Positions 1 to 11,989 of a DNA stretch of 64,000 bases are shown here, one piece after another. This DNA is from Ulota crispa (Eukaryota > Streptophyta > Bryopsida > Orthotrichales > Orthotrichaceae): the NCBI GenBank assembly GCA_963920765.1, contig OY987249.1:10044817-10108816 (forward strand). The letters run 5' to 3'. The first letter of the stretch is position 1. Every line of letters starts with the position of its first letter. The notes below the pieces were generated by a model. That model made no database searches. It had not been told where the DNA came from and was given only the letters and a program-made list of their open reading frames with translations. The position numbers were made by a program, and so were the translations under genes.

Positions 1-2490
1 GACGGCACATGCAACAACTAAGCAACTACTGGATGACGTGGAAGTTGTCCTAGCAGTTGAAACACTAGATAGGGTGCAAGTTTTCCTACTTTGTTTGGCG
101 GCTATTCTAAACCGGGCCTAAGGTAACCTTCCCCATACTGAAGCGGTTCCCAAAGCCAACCCCTACTTTTGAGGTGTTCACCACTCACTGTGAACCCAGT
201 GAATGCCACTTGCACAAGCAAATCTTGCAAATCTTGCCACATGTCAGCTTAGGAGCTAGTTTGGGAGGATCGGGATTGGGACCGTCAAGTACATGTATAG
301 GAACACAACCAAGCAATTTTAAGGGTAGTCTAGAGTTGCTAATAGGGACCGTATGAGCTGAAACTTTGCCCTTTAATGTAAAATAATCTACAACACTTTT
401 TTTGACAATTTTTTTGTTCCATGATAGCTTGTTAAAAGGCTAACCCTACAAAAAAAATCTTAAATTTTCCACACCTTGAAGTATCCTAAACCTTTAAATG
501 CTCAAGGATGGGGAAGGTTACCTTATTGCCCTTTGTATCTACTATTGCCCTTATACATGTGAACATATTGAAGAAAAGTGTGAGTGGTGTTATGTTGTGC
601 AACCATACTGCGAGATATTGGTGAGTGATGTCATGATGCGCAACATCACTCCTAACATTAGAAAAGACATGTGCCAAGTTTTTTTTCAAACAATGTTTAT
701 ATGGTAAGGGCCTCATGCGAGTGCATTCTCACGTTTGTGCTAATGGTTACTTAGGCTCTGCCCTTGTTCCCAATGGCTTAAGCATAAGAATGCCCTTGCA
801 TGAGGCTCTTATCCCACAAATGGTGCATTTGATGGCTTCTAGTTTTTTATTTTTAACTTTTTGGCTTTATATATAAACCCCTAATCTTTTATGAAATAAG
901 ACATGTCAAGTTTGTTTAATGTTTCAATTTGAAACCTTTTAATAATTGAAATTTAAATATATGCAATTATACTTAGCACAATTCAATCTTTTTTTGAAAA
1001 TCTTTTGCTTTTCATTACAAGTGCATACTTATATTATGGCTTTGTTATATTGTATTCTTGTGGTAAAAATTTAAGTTTATTAAGATAATTGCATGTGATG
1101 CATGATTACCTCATTATTTTGAATACAACTTTTTTTTGAAAAATACTCTTGTATTTTACAAATTTTTCAAAAATAATCTTGTAATTTTTTAAATTGCAAA
1201 ATCACCGCTATAGGAGTTCCACAATATGGTACGTTTGTGCAACTATACTTTGGCAAGCAAAAAGTATGCAACCATCCCAACAACCACCCATACATGATAC
1301 AAAAAAAAAGCCAAAATAATTCTTCTCAATCAACCACTAGAAAAGCAACTCAATGCTTAGTATCAAAGCTAATAGCGTACTGTGCTGTGTATGTTTTTAT
1401 TTTTGCATACTTGCATGTTTATTTTCACAATTAGAAGTATTGTTTTTTACTAACAAAGTGTTTACAAACTCAGTTGTGGCCTTGAATATTTGTGTGGCTC
1501 AATATATTATTGCAATGTAGATGCTTTATAGAACCCCTTCCAAGTGTATTTTTGCAATTTTGAAATTTACAAGAATATTATTTTGAATACAACAAAATGA
1601 AGCAATCTTTTTCAAATTCTACCTTTAAATAACCACACAGTGTTCTAAGGCATGAAATTTATATTTTTCTACAAATTTGGTGTTTATATAATACTTGTAA
1701 CTTTTCACTTTATTAGTTAAATGCATTTAAGAAGGTTGAGAATATGCAATTTATGTAGCATGTGTCTTTTTAGATAATTGCAGGTAAATAATGTTCCGAT
1801 ATCAAGTGTGTTTTTTGTTACATCGAGCATGAAGTTGCGTTTTGGGTTTATACTAGAAATAAATGTTGATTTACCATTCACTTAAAAAGGACAACATAAA
1901 TTATAATTATTCTACATAAGTCACTCCACGAGTTTGTTTATCTGCTGATTCATCATCTATGTGATAATAAGGAGATCAATGGTCAACTTCAATAGAGGTT
2001 TACAAGAGAGATAAAGAAATCCTGTGATTTTTGAAAATAAAAATAAAAATGAAAAATGAAACTAAAATCAATTTGAATTAAAAAGAAGAACCAAGATAAC
2101 CCAATCTAAAGAGGCTCCACATTGTTGTTATTGATATTATATTTTTTTAACAATGCTTTGATTTTATTTTTATTGTTTTTGTTAAGATAATGATTATATC
2201 TATACGCTCTCCACTATAATTAACTAGAGTTCATTAAAGTTTACTTTACTAAAGTAACTCATGGACCAATAGTAGAGGAGGAGTTTTACTTTTATCTTTT
2301 CCCCATTTACAATTGTAAACTTACTTAGAATAAGAAATACAGTTGTAAACTTATTTGCAATAAGAAATCTTCTATCTTCTAACTTCTTTCTTCTTACATA
2401 CTTTGGTTATGTACCTCTTTGTAGTCTATCTTTGTTGTGTTTCAAGGGTGAAACTAGTCTTCATGCAATAAAAAATTGCCTTCCATTTCT
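1..2490. other. AT-rich intergenic region upstream of PRP38
   Basis: No coding region is recognisable here. The short open frames (for example 498-707 and 1237-1434) have no known motif and AT-rich composition. The only structure seen is an inverted-repeat element around 703-815, listed separately. The proximal promoter and 5' UTR of PRP38 should lie in the last few hundred bases; no TATA box could be assigned with confidence. Confidence 0.6.
703..815. repeat. Short inverted-repeat element, copy 1
   Basis: The left end (GTAAGGGCCTCATGCGAG) is roughly the reverse complement of the right end near 790-815. A related copy with the same hairpin layout lies at 36213-36325, and flanking sequence is also shared in inverted orientation. 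This suggests a small fold-back element or the core of a larger one. No target duplication was identified. Confidence 0.45.
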
Positions 2491-2690
2491 AGGACCAACT
2501 AGAGAGACAGATGAACTTTTGAAATCCGAAACTTGGATGATGAAGTGAATTCATCTAAGGTGTGTTGTCTGTATCGGGGGAATACTCTCCTCCGTCGTCT
2601 CCGACTGGTGTTTGATAACAAACGAAAGCTCCGCCATAGCCAAGTTAGGTTTAGAGCTCTCGGACAGCGCACGCAGTTCCGAATGTGACC

Positions 2691-5600
2691 ATGGCGAACC
2701 GCACGGACCCGACCGCGCGGAGCGTGCACGGCACGAATCCGCAGAACCTCGTGGAAAAAATCCTGCGCTCGAAGATCTACCAGAACACATATTGGAAGGA
2801 GCAATGCTTCGGCCTTACAGGTAATCGCGCTGCTTGTTTTCTCGCTCTTTTGAATCTTTTAACCGTAAGGAATATAGAATAATACATAGTGAGATCATCT
2901 TACGTTTGTGTTATATATTTGTTGCTGGATCAGTGCTTTTTGAATAATATTACAATGAGAGAAGTTTAGTCGATGGTGATACTTGTACTTCCGGTAATCG
3001 GTACCCGTCGCGGTTTCTAGTTTTTTACTTCCTTGGAGCTTAGGGTTTGTGTGTCCACGTTCTGTCGGAAATTTAGGTCTCGAGCTTGAGTTCTATTTTT
3101 AGGGTTTGAGGTTTGGATAGGTTTGAGTATTCTTTCGATTTGATGGAGGTTCGCTATTCATGATCATATTTTGAGTAAGTCATGAATTAATTTAAGAAGA
3201 ATATGAAGGTAATGCCATTACAGTTAGCTGGTATGTCCATGAGCTGCTGGCATTAGTTGAAGTTGCTCATGGTTAGCAATACTTCATCTTTTGAGCTTGA
3301 GTTCTGTTTTTAGGGTTTGAGGTTTGGGGAGGTTTGAGTGTTCTTTCGATTTGATGGAGGTTCGCTATTCGTGTTCATGTTTTGAGTAACTAATGAAACA
3401 AGTAAAGGAGAACATAAAGGGATGCCATTAAATTAAGGGAAAGTGTCATGGATACTCCTGAAGTTTGCAATAATTTCATGGATACCCCTGCTTTTTTAGA
3501 AATTTCACAGATTCCCTTGGACCAAAATTTCGCACAAAGGAGGGAAGTGGCATGCACAACAAAAAAACGCTTGAAAATTTTGGTTAAAGGGTATCCGTGA
3601 AATTTCTGAAAAAGCAGGTGTATCTATGAAATTATTGCAAACTTCAGGGGTATCCATGAAATTTTCCCTTAAATTTAGCTGGTATGTCCGTGAGCTGCTG
3701 GCGTTAGTCATGGTTGGTAATACTTCATGTTCCATAACCTGTCTACTTGGATGCTGCTGGTTTTGAATCTTCTTTTGTTGCTAATCTTGCAGCTGAGACT
3801 TTGGTTGACAAAGCCATGGAGTTGGACCACTTCGGAGGGACGTTCGGAGGGAATCGCAAGGCGACGCCCTTTATGTGTTTAACCCTAAAGATGCTCCAGA
3901 TTCAACCAGAGAAGGAGATTGTGGTCGAGTTCATCAAGAATGAGGACTACAAGTAAGCATTGTGCATTCTGATTTTCGAATACCATCTTCAGTAGATTTA
4001 GCTGCAAAATTAGGTTATCCGACGTTAACATTTCAAGTTCCAGTGTTGAGCTTTGTTGGATCTTTTTTGCAAATCGTTCAGGGTCTCTCTGTCGGTCCTT
4101 GATTTGAGTAGGAAGTGTTGGATCAACGGCAGCATCGACGTGCTGCCCGAGGTTCTGAGTGTTTAGAAGCTTTGAACAGGAAATTTCTAAGTTTTTGTTT
4201 GCAGCTTATTTTTATATGTTGTTTCTTAATGTTTGTGCAGGTATGTGAGGATACTTGGTGCTTTTTACTTGAGACTGGTTGGAAAGCCAACTGACGTGTA
4301 TCATTATCTTGAGCCTTTGTACAATGACTACCGAAAATTGCGGCGAAGAAATGCGGAAGGTGGTAAGTACTCTCTTGTGGATACATGTTTACTATCAACC
4401 ATATTAAGAAGTGCTGATGTTGGTGTCATTTCTCTCATATTCAGCATCCACTAGGTGTTCTGGTCCTAAGAGTGATAACGTAGTGTTTGTACAGGAGAAA
4501 CACGTATGCAATTAACTCACTTGCTTTGATGTCCGAATAGGATATATTCTTGCTCACGTGGACGAGTTCATCGACGAGTTATTGACAACAGACTACAGTT
4601 GTGATATTGCTTTGCCCAGAGTTCCCAAGCGGTACGTCTTCATTTGCCTCTTTTAATACGTTTTGTTATGGTTTTGGGTTGTTTGATCAGTGGAGCTTGT
4701 TCCTTTTCCAGATAGCACTAAGAGACCCCTATTACTCTGCTTTTTAATTTGTGTATTTTTCATTGGGTCGTCTTATATATTTCATCTTATTAGGAATAAA
4801 GTGTCATGTCCTCTATTTGGAACTCATGGATGTCTTTTACACAAGTTGAACCCCACACTATGCTCACAGGGGTATCAGTATGAAGTCTGTAAGTCTACTG
4901 TGTGCTGAAGGGGCGAAAACTGATTCGGAAGCCATGTATCAGATGGACGCTGGAGACTGCTGGAGCGCTGGATCAACGTCGGAGTGCTTTAGAAGACGAC
5001 TTCGAAGAGGAAGAAGAGAAAGAGGAGGAAGAAGCTGCTGTCAATGGACTTGAGACTATGGACATCGACAAGGTAAGTGAACAGGGTTCTAGTCTGTTGT
5101 TCGTTGATATGAAGCTGGTTCATGTGCTACATGGTAGGGAGCATTGCGATTGATGGGTTGTGGTTATATTTTTGATTGATGTGATGCATATTTGCAATTT
5201 TAGAATGCGGAGATTTGAGTACAATTTGCCAGTAGTATTTGTTGTCTCGTCGTTGCTCTTAAGTGTGTCATTAATGAATCTGAAAATTAAGAATTTGACA
5301 AAAAACAAGGGTACATAGTTATTAACAGCTCAAGAGATATACGATCCTGCTGTATTATCAGTACTAATGTGGTTTGGCTTGCAGGAGCATAGAAGAAGTA
5401 GGAGCCCAGAGAAGGAGAGGGACCGAGATAAAGACCGAGACAGAGATCGTCACCGTGATCATCGGTATGTGACGCACCTTGCTCAATCTAATTTCGAATT
5501 CAGTGTGTGGCATTGAAATGTCTTTGATCTATGGATCTTATTTATCTCTTTTTGGTGTCTGGGTGAATTATACGTTGGGAGCTGCTCACGAATTATTGGC

Positions 5601-8044
5601 AGTCTGCTATTTTCCTGCTACATTTTAAGTAGCTTGAAAACCATTAGCAGTAGATCAAGCATGTTATGCAGCTCTTTAACGAGAGAGAATTGCCGCAGCT
5701 TGCGCTGCCAGTGTTTGCTTCCTAGATGAAATTCGATGGTTATCCTCAAGCAACTCCAACAGGTCTTACTATGCTGGCAGTGCACAGATGAGAAGTATGA
5801 TGAGATGCACAAGTGGTCAAGTCACTTAGTATTTTACCCAGTCTACAGCTCTTGATTTTAACCCTATAGAATTACTTCATTCTGCTCCTAATCTGTTGTA
5901 AACAAAGAAGGTCTACAATTCGTACCTGAGTCTGATTGCATTCAGTAAATTACAATCTCGTCTCTGATATTTAATTGTGCAACTCAACACAAAAGTAGTA
6001 TCCAAGGTAGGAGGCTCTAATTTGGAGCGTCCTCAAATGTACTCCGTTTGTACATGTCCTTTTTCATAGCCCTTCAACAATGTATATGCGATGTACATTT
6101 GAGGAGGTGCTCCATTTTAGAGCCCTATGGCCTTTCCACTTCAAAATTTCATAACTAATTCCACGAAGTTCCAAAAATTTTGAAACAACTTGGGTTAGAT
6201 GCCAATTCTTCTTGTCTTTCAAGGAAAATTTACTGAAAAAATATTTCAAGAAGTTTTACCTACCCAAAACTCAGTTTCAGCCCTTAGATAGATGCTTCAT
6301 TTATGAGCCTCCTACTTTAGTCCAGTTGCATTGCCGAGTTCCTGCAGTTTTGAAAAGATTATCCTTCAGCTGTTGAAATGAGGTGGTCAGTCATGTAATT
6401 TGAGATTTAGAAGTGATTTTTTTTGTGTGCATGGCTGCAGAGACAGAGGTGATCGTGACCGAGGTCGAGATCGTGATCATGGTCGTGATTATGACCGGAG
6501 GGATAGAGACCGGGATCGAGACCGTGATCGGGATCGGGATCGTGATCACTATCGTGACAGGGATCGGGACAGGGAGAAAGACCGAGATGTATATGACAGA
6601 GACCGGGAACGAGAACGGGAACGAGAACGAGACCGGGATCGAGAACGAGACAGAGACTATCATCGCCGAGATAGAGGCCGTGATCGAGATCGAGAAAGAT
6701 ACGGTGATCGGGTCAGGAGGAGGAGTCCTTCCAGGGACCGAAGTAGAGACCGGCGTGACCGTGAAAGAGATCGAGGGCCTCGCTCGGTGTCTCCTGATCG
6801 TAAGCGAAGGTATGCACCCCTCTGTTAATCTACCTTTGCTGTGTGGTGAGCAGTCCATACTCGAATCATATTGGTTAAAAGATGACAATTGTTTTAGGGA
6901 ATTGGTATGGGCACACCGGGGGGTTGATGTATGCACACCCCCGAGCGGGGTAAATTTTAAGTTTCTACCGTCAAAAAGCTTAATTTGAGACATTTGAATT
7001 CAGATTTGGACTGAGAGACCTTGATTTTGTCTTGAACCATGAAGGAGGTTGCAATTGAACAACACCTAATGAAAAAGCTCATATTATTTTACGAACAAGA
7101 GTAAAAGTAATACTTTTCCTCTGCGCTAAGCTTTTTCATTGGGTGTTGTTCAATTACAACCTTTTCTTTATGGTTCTAGACAAAGTCAAGGTCTCTAAGT
7201 CCATATCTGATTTCAAAATTCTCGAATTTAACTTTTTGATGGTATAAATCTAAAATTTACCCCTTGGGGGTGTGCATATATCAACCCCCCGATGTGTACA
7301 TATCAATTCCCTTGTTTTAGAGAAGTGAATCTTATGCTCTCCTATTTTAGCTTCTTGCATAGGGGTAATTGCCTCGAAAACACTTGGAAGCAGTAATTAA
7401 TGAATCCAAGAACTCGATGTTCTTCTGGTTTGCTTGTGATCCGTTCCCACGAGGGCTTAATGAGGCGTTTCTCCCCTAAGTGGCCTCTTCCTCATCTTCA
7501 AGTGCCAAATACTAGTCATTTAGCAAGCTTCAAAGAAGGCAGCAGAATGAACCACAAAGAAATATATATATGTACTATGTATATCCTACCTTTTGAAATT
7601 TGGTTTCATAACTAGTATATTCAACTCCCAACTTCCAAAGGAACTTTTATGTTTTGAGATAAGACCCGTTAAGGGTTAAGTTTACACAGGGTTTGTCATT
7701 TGAATTGGAGAAGAGCTCGGGATGTCGTGAAATAAAACTAGGGCTTTTTGGTTCAAGGCACTGGTGTTATGAGGCAGGCGCATCAAATGAATTGGTAGTA
7801 GGACAGTTCGTATTCCTGACTTTTTCTGTTTTGTTTTGTTGTCAGGCGGCGAGCTGAGGATGATGGGGCACTGGAGGATGGTGAGCATCGGGCAAATACT
7901 GACGACAAGAAAAAGGAGAAGAAAGAGAAGAAAGAAAAGGAGAAGAAGCAACCTGTCACTGACGGTACCGATCATCCTAATCCTGAGATTGCTGAAGCGA
8001 ATAGGACACGGGCGGCTTTGGGATTAAAACCTCTGCGTCCGTGA
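2691..8044 (+). CDS. PRP38: Pre-mRNA splicing factor PRP38
   Basis: PRP38 is a component of the U4/U6.U5 tri-snRNP needed for spliceosome activation in the nucleus. Eight exons join in frame: 2691-2820, 3793-3952, 4241-4362, 4541-4631, 4943-5072, 5385-5464, 6441-6809 and 7846-8044 (1281 nt, 426 aa). All introns are GT-AG. The start is the ATG at 2691, in good context (ACCATGG), giving MANRTDP as in animal PRPF38A. Residues 1-180 form the PRP38 domain, with the signatures [35 protein letters not shown] and [10 protein letters not shown]. An acidic stretch follows (about 188-205). Residues 212-360 are an RD/RS-rich low-complexity domain, mostly in exon 7. The protein ends in a lysine-rich segment and the motif [13 protein letters not shown], which resembles a Hub1-interacting (HIND) element. 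Introns 1, 6 and 7 carry transposable elements. The identification is secure. Confidence 0.95.
3083..3733 (+). repeat. Tandem duplication in PRP38 intron 1
   Basis: About 210 bp is duplicated in tandem. The first copy runs about 3083-3292 and the second begins near 3295. Both contain the phrase TTCGATTTGATGGAGGTTCG followed by a GCTGGTATGTCC segment. The second copy is interrupted by a MITE (3437-3668), so the first copy serves as an uninterrupted reference for the insertion site. Confidence 0.85.
3437..3668. mobile_element. MITE with long terminal inverted repeats and 9-bp target duplication (family B, copy 1)
   Basis: The element begins GGGAAAGTGTCATGG and ends CCATGAAATTTTCCC, with inverted arms of about 80-100 bp. 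It is flanked by TTAAATTAA (left) and TTAAATTTA (right), an imperfect 9-bp target duplication. Four further copies lie at 29943, 53509, 60203 (end only) and 61615. Long inverted termini with a 9-bp duplication fit non-autonomous Mutator-like elements. No transposase is encoded. Confidence 0.85.
6008..6315. mobile_element. MITE-like element (family C, copy 1) in PRP38 intron 6
   Basis: The ends form an inverted repeat, GTAGGAGGCTC on the left and GAGCCTCCTAC on the right. The body (TAGAGCCCTATGGCCTTT, ACTTGGGTTAGATG) recurs at 22962-23595, and its left part recurs at about 45416-45520. It encodes nothing. The superfamily was not assigned because no clear target duplication was seen. Confidence 0.7.
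6897..7311. mobile_element. Fold-back MITE with 8-bp target duplication (family A, copy 1)
   Basis: This 415-bp element in PRP38 intron 7 is almost wholly palindromic, with two arms of about 200 bp. It begins GGGAATTGGTATGGGCACAC and ends with the near reverse complement, CAATTCCC. It is flanked on both sides by the identical 8-mer TTGTTTTA (6889-6896 and 7312-7319). A second copy is at 9035-9448. An 8-bp duplication suggests the hAT superfamily, but the termini do not start with the usual CAG, so this is tentative. Confidence 0.9.
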
Positions 8045-9034
8045 TTGTTTCCTTTTACGATTTAATATCTATCAGGGTCAGCCGACTCAAAAAGAGGTTA
8101 AGGTCGAGGAAGTGTGATACTTGTTCATACGAAAGTCTACTTGGACATGCCCTAGTTGATTTTGCCGGAAGCATAGGTGGGTGTTAGTAGGAAAGGGCCG
8201 TAGCAGAAATCTTTCTAGAATAGTAGTAGCTTGAGATTCATGGCCTGGATGGCGGATTACACCTTTTTGCTATTTTGGAATTTTCTTTCATATTGAGAAG
8301 TGAACGCAGAACTATCTATGCACTAGTGTAATGAAGTTGTGATCTTTGAGAACTGATCTCTTCTTGCTTGAATGACATTGGAGAGAGAGATGTAGTTTAC
8401 CGGTAATTGTTGAATCTAAGTTTTTCACAGCCTATTTCAACGTACACCCGGCACTATCTATGAAATTGTAGATCCTTAAGCAGATCATATTTTCCCAGTA
8501 GCTTTTGAAGAGCTAGGTCCTAATTGTTAAAACTGTCGACTGCGAAGTCTTTATTAATCCGATTTGATTTTTAGATTAGATTAATACAGATATACGGATT
8601 GAATTGAAATCGAATTTACTGTGTCAAGCTAAACCAAATCTGTGCTAGAATCATTAAAATTATGTAGGGCTTTTCCTTTGCTATGAGCAAATGATATACT
8701 AAGATACAATTATGTATGCAAGGCAATACATATTGCCGGACTTGACGTTTATAACCGAGTTTTTTTCTAATCTGTATCTACAAAAGAATCCCAAGGTTCC
8801 ATTTTGGATGAAAAGTAAAGAGTTTGAGTGCAACTATGAGTTACATTCCATGCATGTAAGTTGTGCCTTTTACATTTTCTTTATTTAAAAGTTGCACCTT
8901 TTACATTTTCTTTAGTCAATAAAAGCAGATAGTTCCATGATTTATGTTGTACAAGTTGTTAATTGCAAGGATATTTTTGTTGCTGCCGTTGGTACAACGG
9001 GTACGTAGACTAGTAGTTTTATATTAAAAATTAA

Positions 9035-9448
9035 GGGAATTGATATGGGCACATCGGGGGTCAATATATGCACACCCCCTCGGAAGAATTTTTTTATATT
9101 TCTACCATCAATAAGTAGAATTTGAGAATTTTGAATTCAAGTTTGTACTTACAGATCTTGATTTTGTCTAGAACCATAAAAAAAAAGTTGCAATTGAACA
9201 ATACCCAATGAAAAAGCTTAGCTAGGGAGAAAAGTATTACTTTTATTTTTGTTTGTAAAAAAAGATAAGCTTTTTCATTGGGTGTTGTTCAATTGCAACC
9301 TTTTTTTACGATTCTAGATTAAGTCAAGATCTCTCAATTCAAATTTGAATTCAAAATTCTCAAATGCAGCTTTTTGATGGTAGAAATCTAAAATTTACCA
9401 AGGGTGTGCATAAGTTATATCAACCTCGGTGTGCCCATTTCAATTCCC
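9035..9448. mobile_element. Fold-back MITE with 8-bp target duplication (family A, copy 2)
   Basis: This 414-bp copy has the same termini (GGGAATTGATATGGGCACA on the left, CAATTCCC on the right) and palindromic body as the element at 6897-7311. It is flanked by the 8-mer AAAATTAA on both sides (9027-9034 and 9449-9456). Two copies each with a perfect 8-bp duplication fix the element's ends. Confidence 0.9.
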
Positions 9449-9520
9449 AAAATTAATCATACTTATGCTCTGGCATTACATCCACAAAACAAATTTTCTT
9501 CCAACTGGTTGGTGGCCCCA

Positions 9521-9820
9521 CATAACATTCAGTAGTGCTCATTATGCCTACCCTCCCTCCAGATGAAGAGTGTGGAATATTCCACACCCATCAGTAGCTA
9601 AGAGGACACATGGCTGAATTTGTCAGAGAGTTTATGAAAGAGATGCTCAGTTTAGTGCACATATGTTGGTTGATGTGGAGGCCAGCCATGTTAGAAAAAT
9701 TTAAAAAAATTAGAATAAAGCTTTTTTTTTTTTTTTTTTTTTTTTGTGTCATGATGAAGTTTGTGGATGACACCTGAAGAGAGGGAAAGACAGCCTTTCT
9801 TCAAGCTACTGAATGTTATG
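9521..9820. mobile_element. MITE with 15-bp perfect terminal inverted repeat (family G, copy 1)
   Basis: The left terminus CATAACATTCAGTAG and right terminus CTACTGAATGTTATG are perfect inverted repeats. The body is shared with 37877-38110, for example GAATATTCCACACC and GAGGGAAAGNCAGCCT. A run of more than 20 T at about 9721-9745 lies inside. There are no coding features. Confidence 0.8.
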
Positions 9821-11051
9821 CAAGTGTAATATTGAGAAGTAGCTCAAATGGTCAAAAACATTATTGAAATTTGTTAAAAATTAAAATCTACCTCCTTGAC
9901 AATCACATGTTTTGCAGCTAGAGGTGGGGACACAAAGATCCATTCCCAACTCACGCGCCTCCCACTCTATCAATACTTCACTAAGTTTGAATTTTAAAAT
10001 TATGTATGTTGAAAGTTCTAATTATAAATTGAGAATGTGTTGGTTTAAAGTTGATGATAGATTTGAAGTGATTTTAAAAGCATTTTAATCAAAATTTGAT
10101 GCTTTTTGCAAATGTTTTTTGTTAGAAATTCTTTTAATTTGATTCATGTCAAATTTTAGTACATTGTGTCCCTCTTTCTATCTACAAGAGGCTCGCTTGA
10201 TTTGAAGCAATCTTAAGCTCTAAAAGGTGGTTAAAAGCTAAAAACATTGTTGGTGGAAGATTAAAAGTTGATAAATATAGCATATTTGATAAAGCAAAAT
10301 AACACTTGACATGGTGAAGGGCATAGAGTTCAAATAGTCTACTCTTCAAATTTTAATGCATGTTGTGCCCTTTTAAAGGTTTTTAAAATATGTAATTGGT
10401 TTTAGATTTGGTAAAAAATTGATTACATGAGGAGGGTTTAAGTGAGGAATGGATCTTTTTGTCCACATCTCTATCAAAATTTTAAATGGTAGAATTATTG
10501 CTAGATTTAATTGCACATTTGGACATTGATTCCGATCATGCCTTTTGATTGAAATTGGAGCTGCGAGATCTTTGAAAGGGGAAATATGGAAAATATTACT
10601 GCACTGAAATTGACTAAATGGGTTCAATATAACAAAAAAATAATCAAATCAGTACGTTCAAATGACAAAAAATGTTCAAATTGACAATGTTCCCTTGTAG
10701 TATAGGCTTGACAATTGGTCATATTTCAAAATAGGATGACATTTTAAAAATATCAAAAAATAGATCTCACCAAATATTACAAATAGTCCTTGCAACTATG
10801 GTGAATGATGACTAAAACATTGCGCATATATATTTATTTCCAAATCTAAATGGTTTGTGGTAGCTTTGCTTATAGTGATCAAGATCCTTGCATCAATTGC
10901 AATGTACATTATAAAGTGCACTTTGGAATTTTTGTACATCTTGTGTTGCAAAGGCACTTTTGGGAACTAGAAGATGAGGTTGCATTTGATGAAACCATGT
11001 TGCCACCAAATTTTCATTGGCCACCAAATTTTCATTGGCCACCAAGCCCAC
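9821..11051. other. AT-rich intergenic stretch
   Basis: No gene is recognisable. The open frame 10850-11161 contains a short direct repeat of the unit CACCAAATTTTCATTGGC near 11003-11040, just left of the TTAA-bounded element, but no protein motif. Confidence 0.4.
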
Positions 11052-11965
11052 TTAACCCTTTAAGGACCACGCGACCATATTCTGGTCGCTGGGAGTGGGT
11101 TTTGGCCTATAGGCTAAAATTGCTCAATAATTTGGAATTTGGTCTTGAAGTACGCATGTGATCACAAGAATTTTGCAACCATCTAAAAAAATAACAATGC
11201 CATTGGGTATGTGAGTTGATAAATAATGGTGTTTATATAGCATGGCTTCAAAATACGTATCTATTTTTTGTCAAAAATGGATCAAAGCAAAAACACAATA
11301 CATCAAACATCCAAGAAGAATGTCAAATTTTAATTGCACAATTCTAAAAAAATTCAAATTACTTAAGAAATATGCTTGTATTGTTTTCATATACGGTAGT
11401 AGTATAATTGTAGTATTTGAAGATTTACTGAAATGGTGTTGTCATTTTAGCTTTAAAATTTGTCATCTTACATTTAAGGCCAATTCTTGATTGTTTTCAC
11501 CAATTGGATTTTCCATAAAAATTATCAAATTTCTTGTAGAACCGTTTTAGGGTAGCAAAGAAAGCGGGTTTTTTGACCCTTTTTGTCCACTTAGCTACAC
11601 CTTGTGATTGCTATTTTTTCTATTTTGTGTGAAACTAGTCTTGTTGGAAAGGTGGGAAACCCTACTTTCTAGAAATGCAAGGCTCTTTTCAATCAAAGCT
11701 TGCATGAAAGGCTAACATTCAAAACTAAACAAGAATGAAACACAAGAGATTTTCCGCATACGGCTCACTCAATCATTATAAAATTTTACCTCCAACGGTA
11801 TATCTAGCTGACATTTTGGTGCTTTACAATAAACAAGGTGTACTTTGCTTTTGTACGGTTGAATTATTGAAAATGGGTCCATATTTAAGTCAATACCAAA
11901 TCTAAACTTACAACCCCTGTTTTCAGTGGATTCTGTGAAAATGGGTAGGGTTGTTAAAGGGTTAA
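11052..11965. mobile_element. TTAA-bounded element (family E, copy a)
   Basis: The interval starts TTAACCCTTTAAGGACC and ends with the inverse of TTAACCCTTTAACAACC, so the two ends match over about 12-13 bases including TTAA. Other intervals in this window share the pattern (27259, 27612, 43939, 45985). TTAA boundaries and CCC-starting termini are hallmarks of piggyBac-type elements. The 914-bp interior encodes no recognisable transposase. Confidence 0.6.
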
Positions 11966-11989
11966 GAAAAATGTACTCATACTAAGGAA

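Noticed and set aside
2499..2824. Frames on both strands around the PRP38 first exon
   Set aside because: The conserved PRP38 N-terminus is in the plus frame starting at 2691; the others are shadows in GC-richer sequence.
6391..6993. Open frame of 200 codons on the minus strand opposite PRP38 exon 7
   Set aside because: It is the antisense of the RD-repeat coding exon and consists of low-complexity Ser/Ile/Val-rich sequence; the plus-strand frame fits the PRP38 exon chain.
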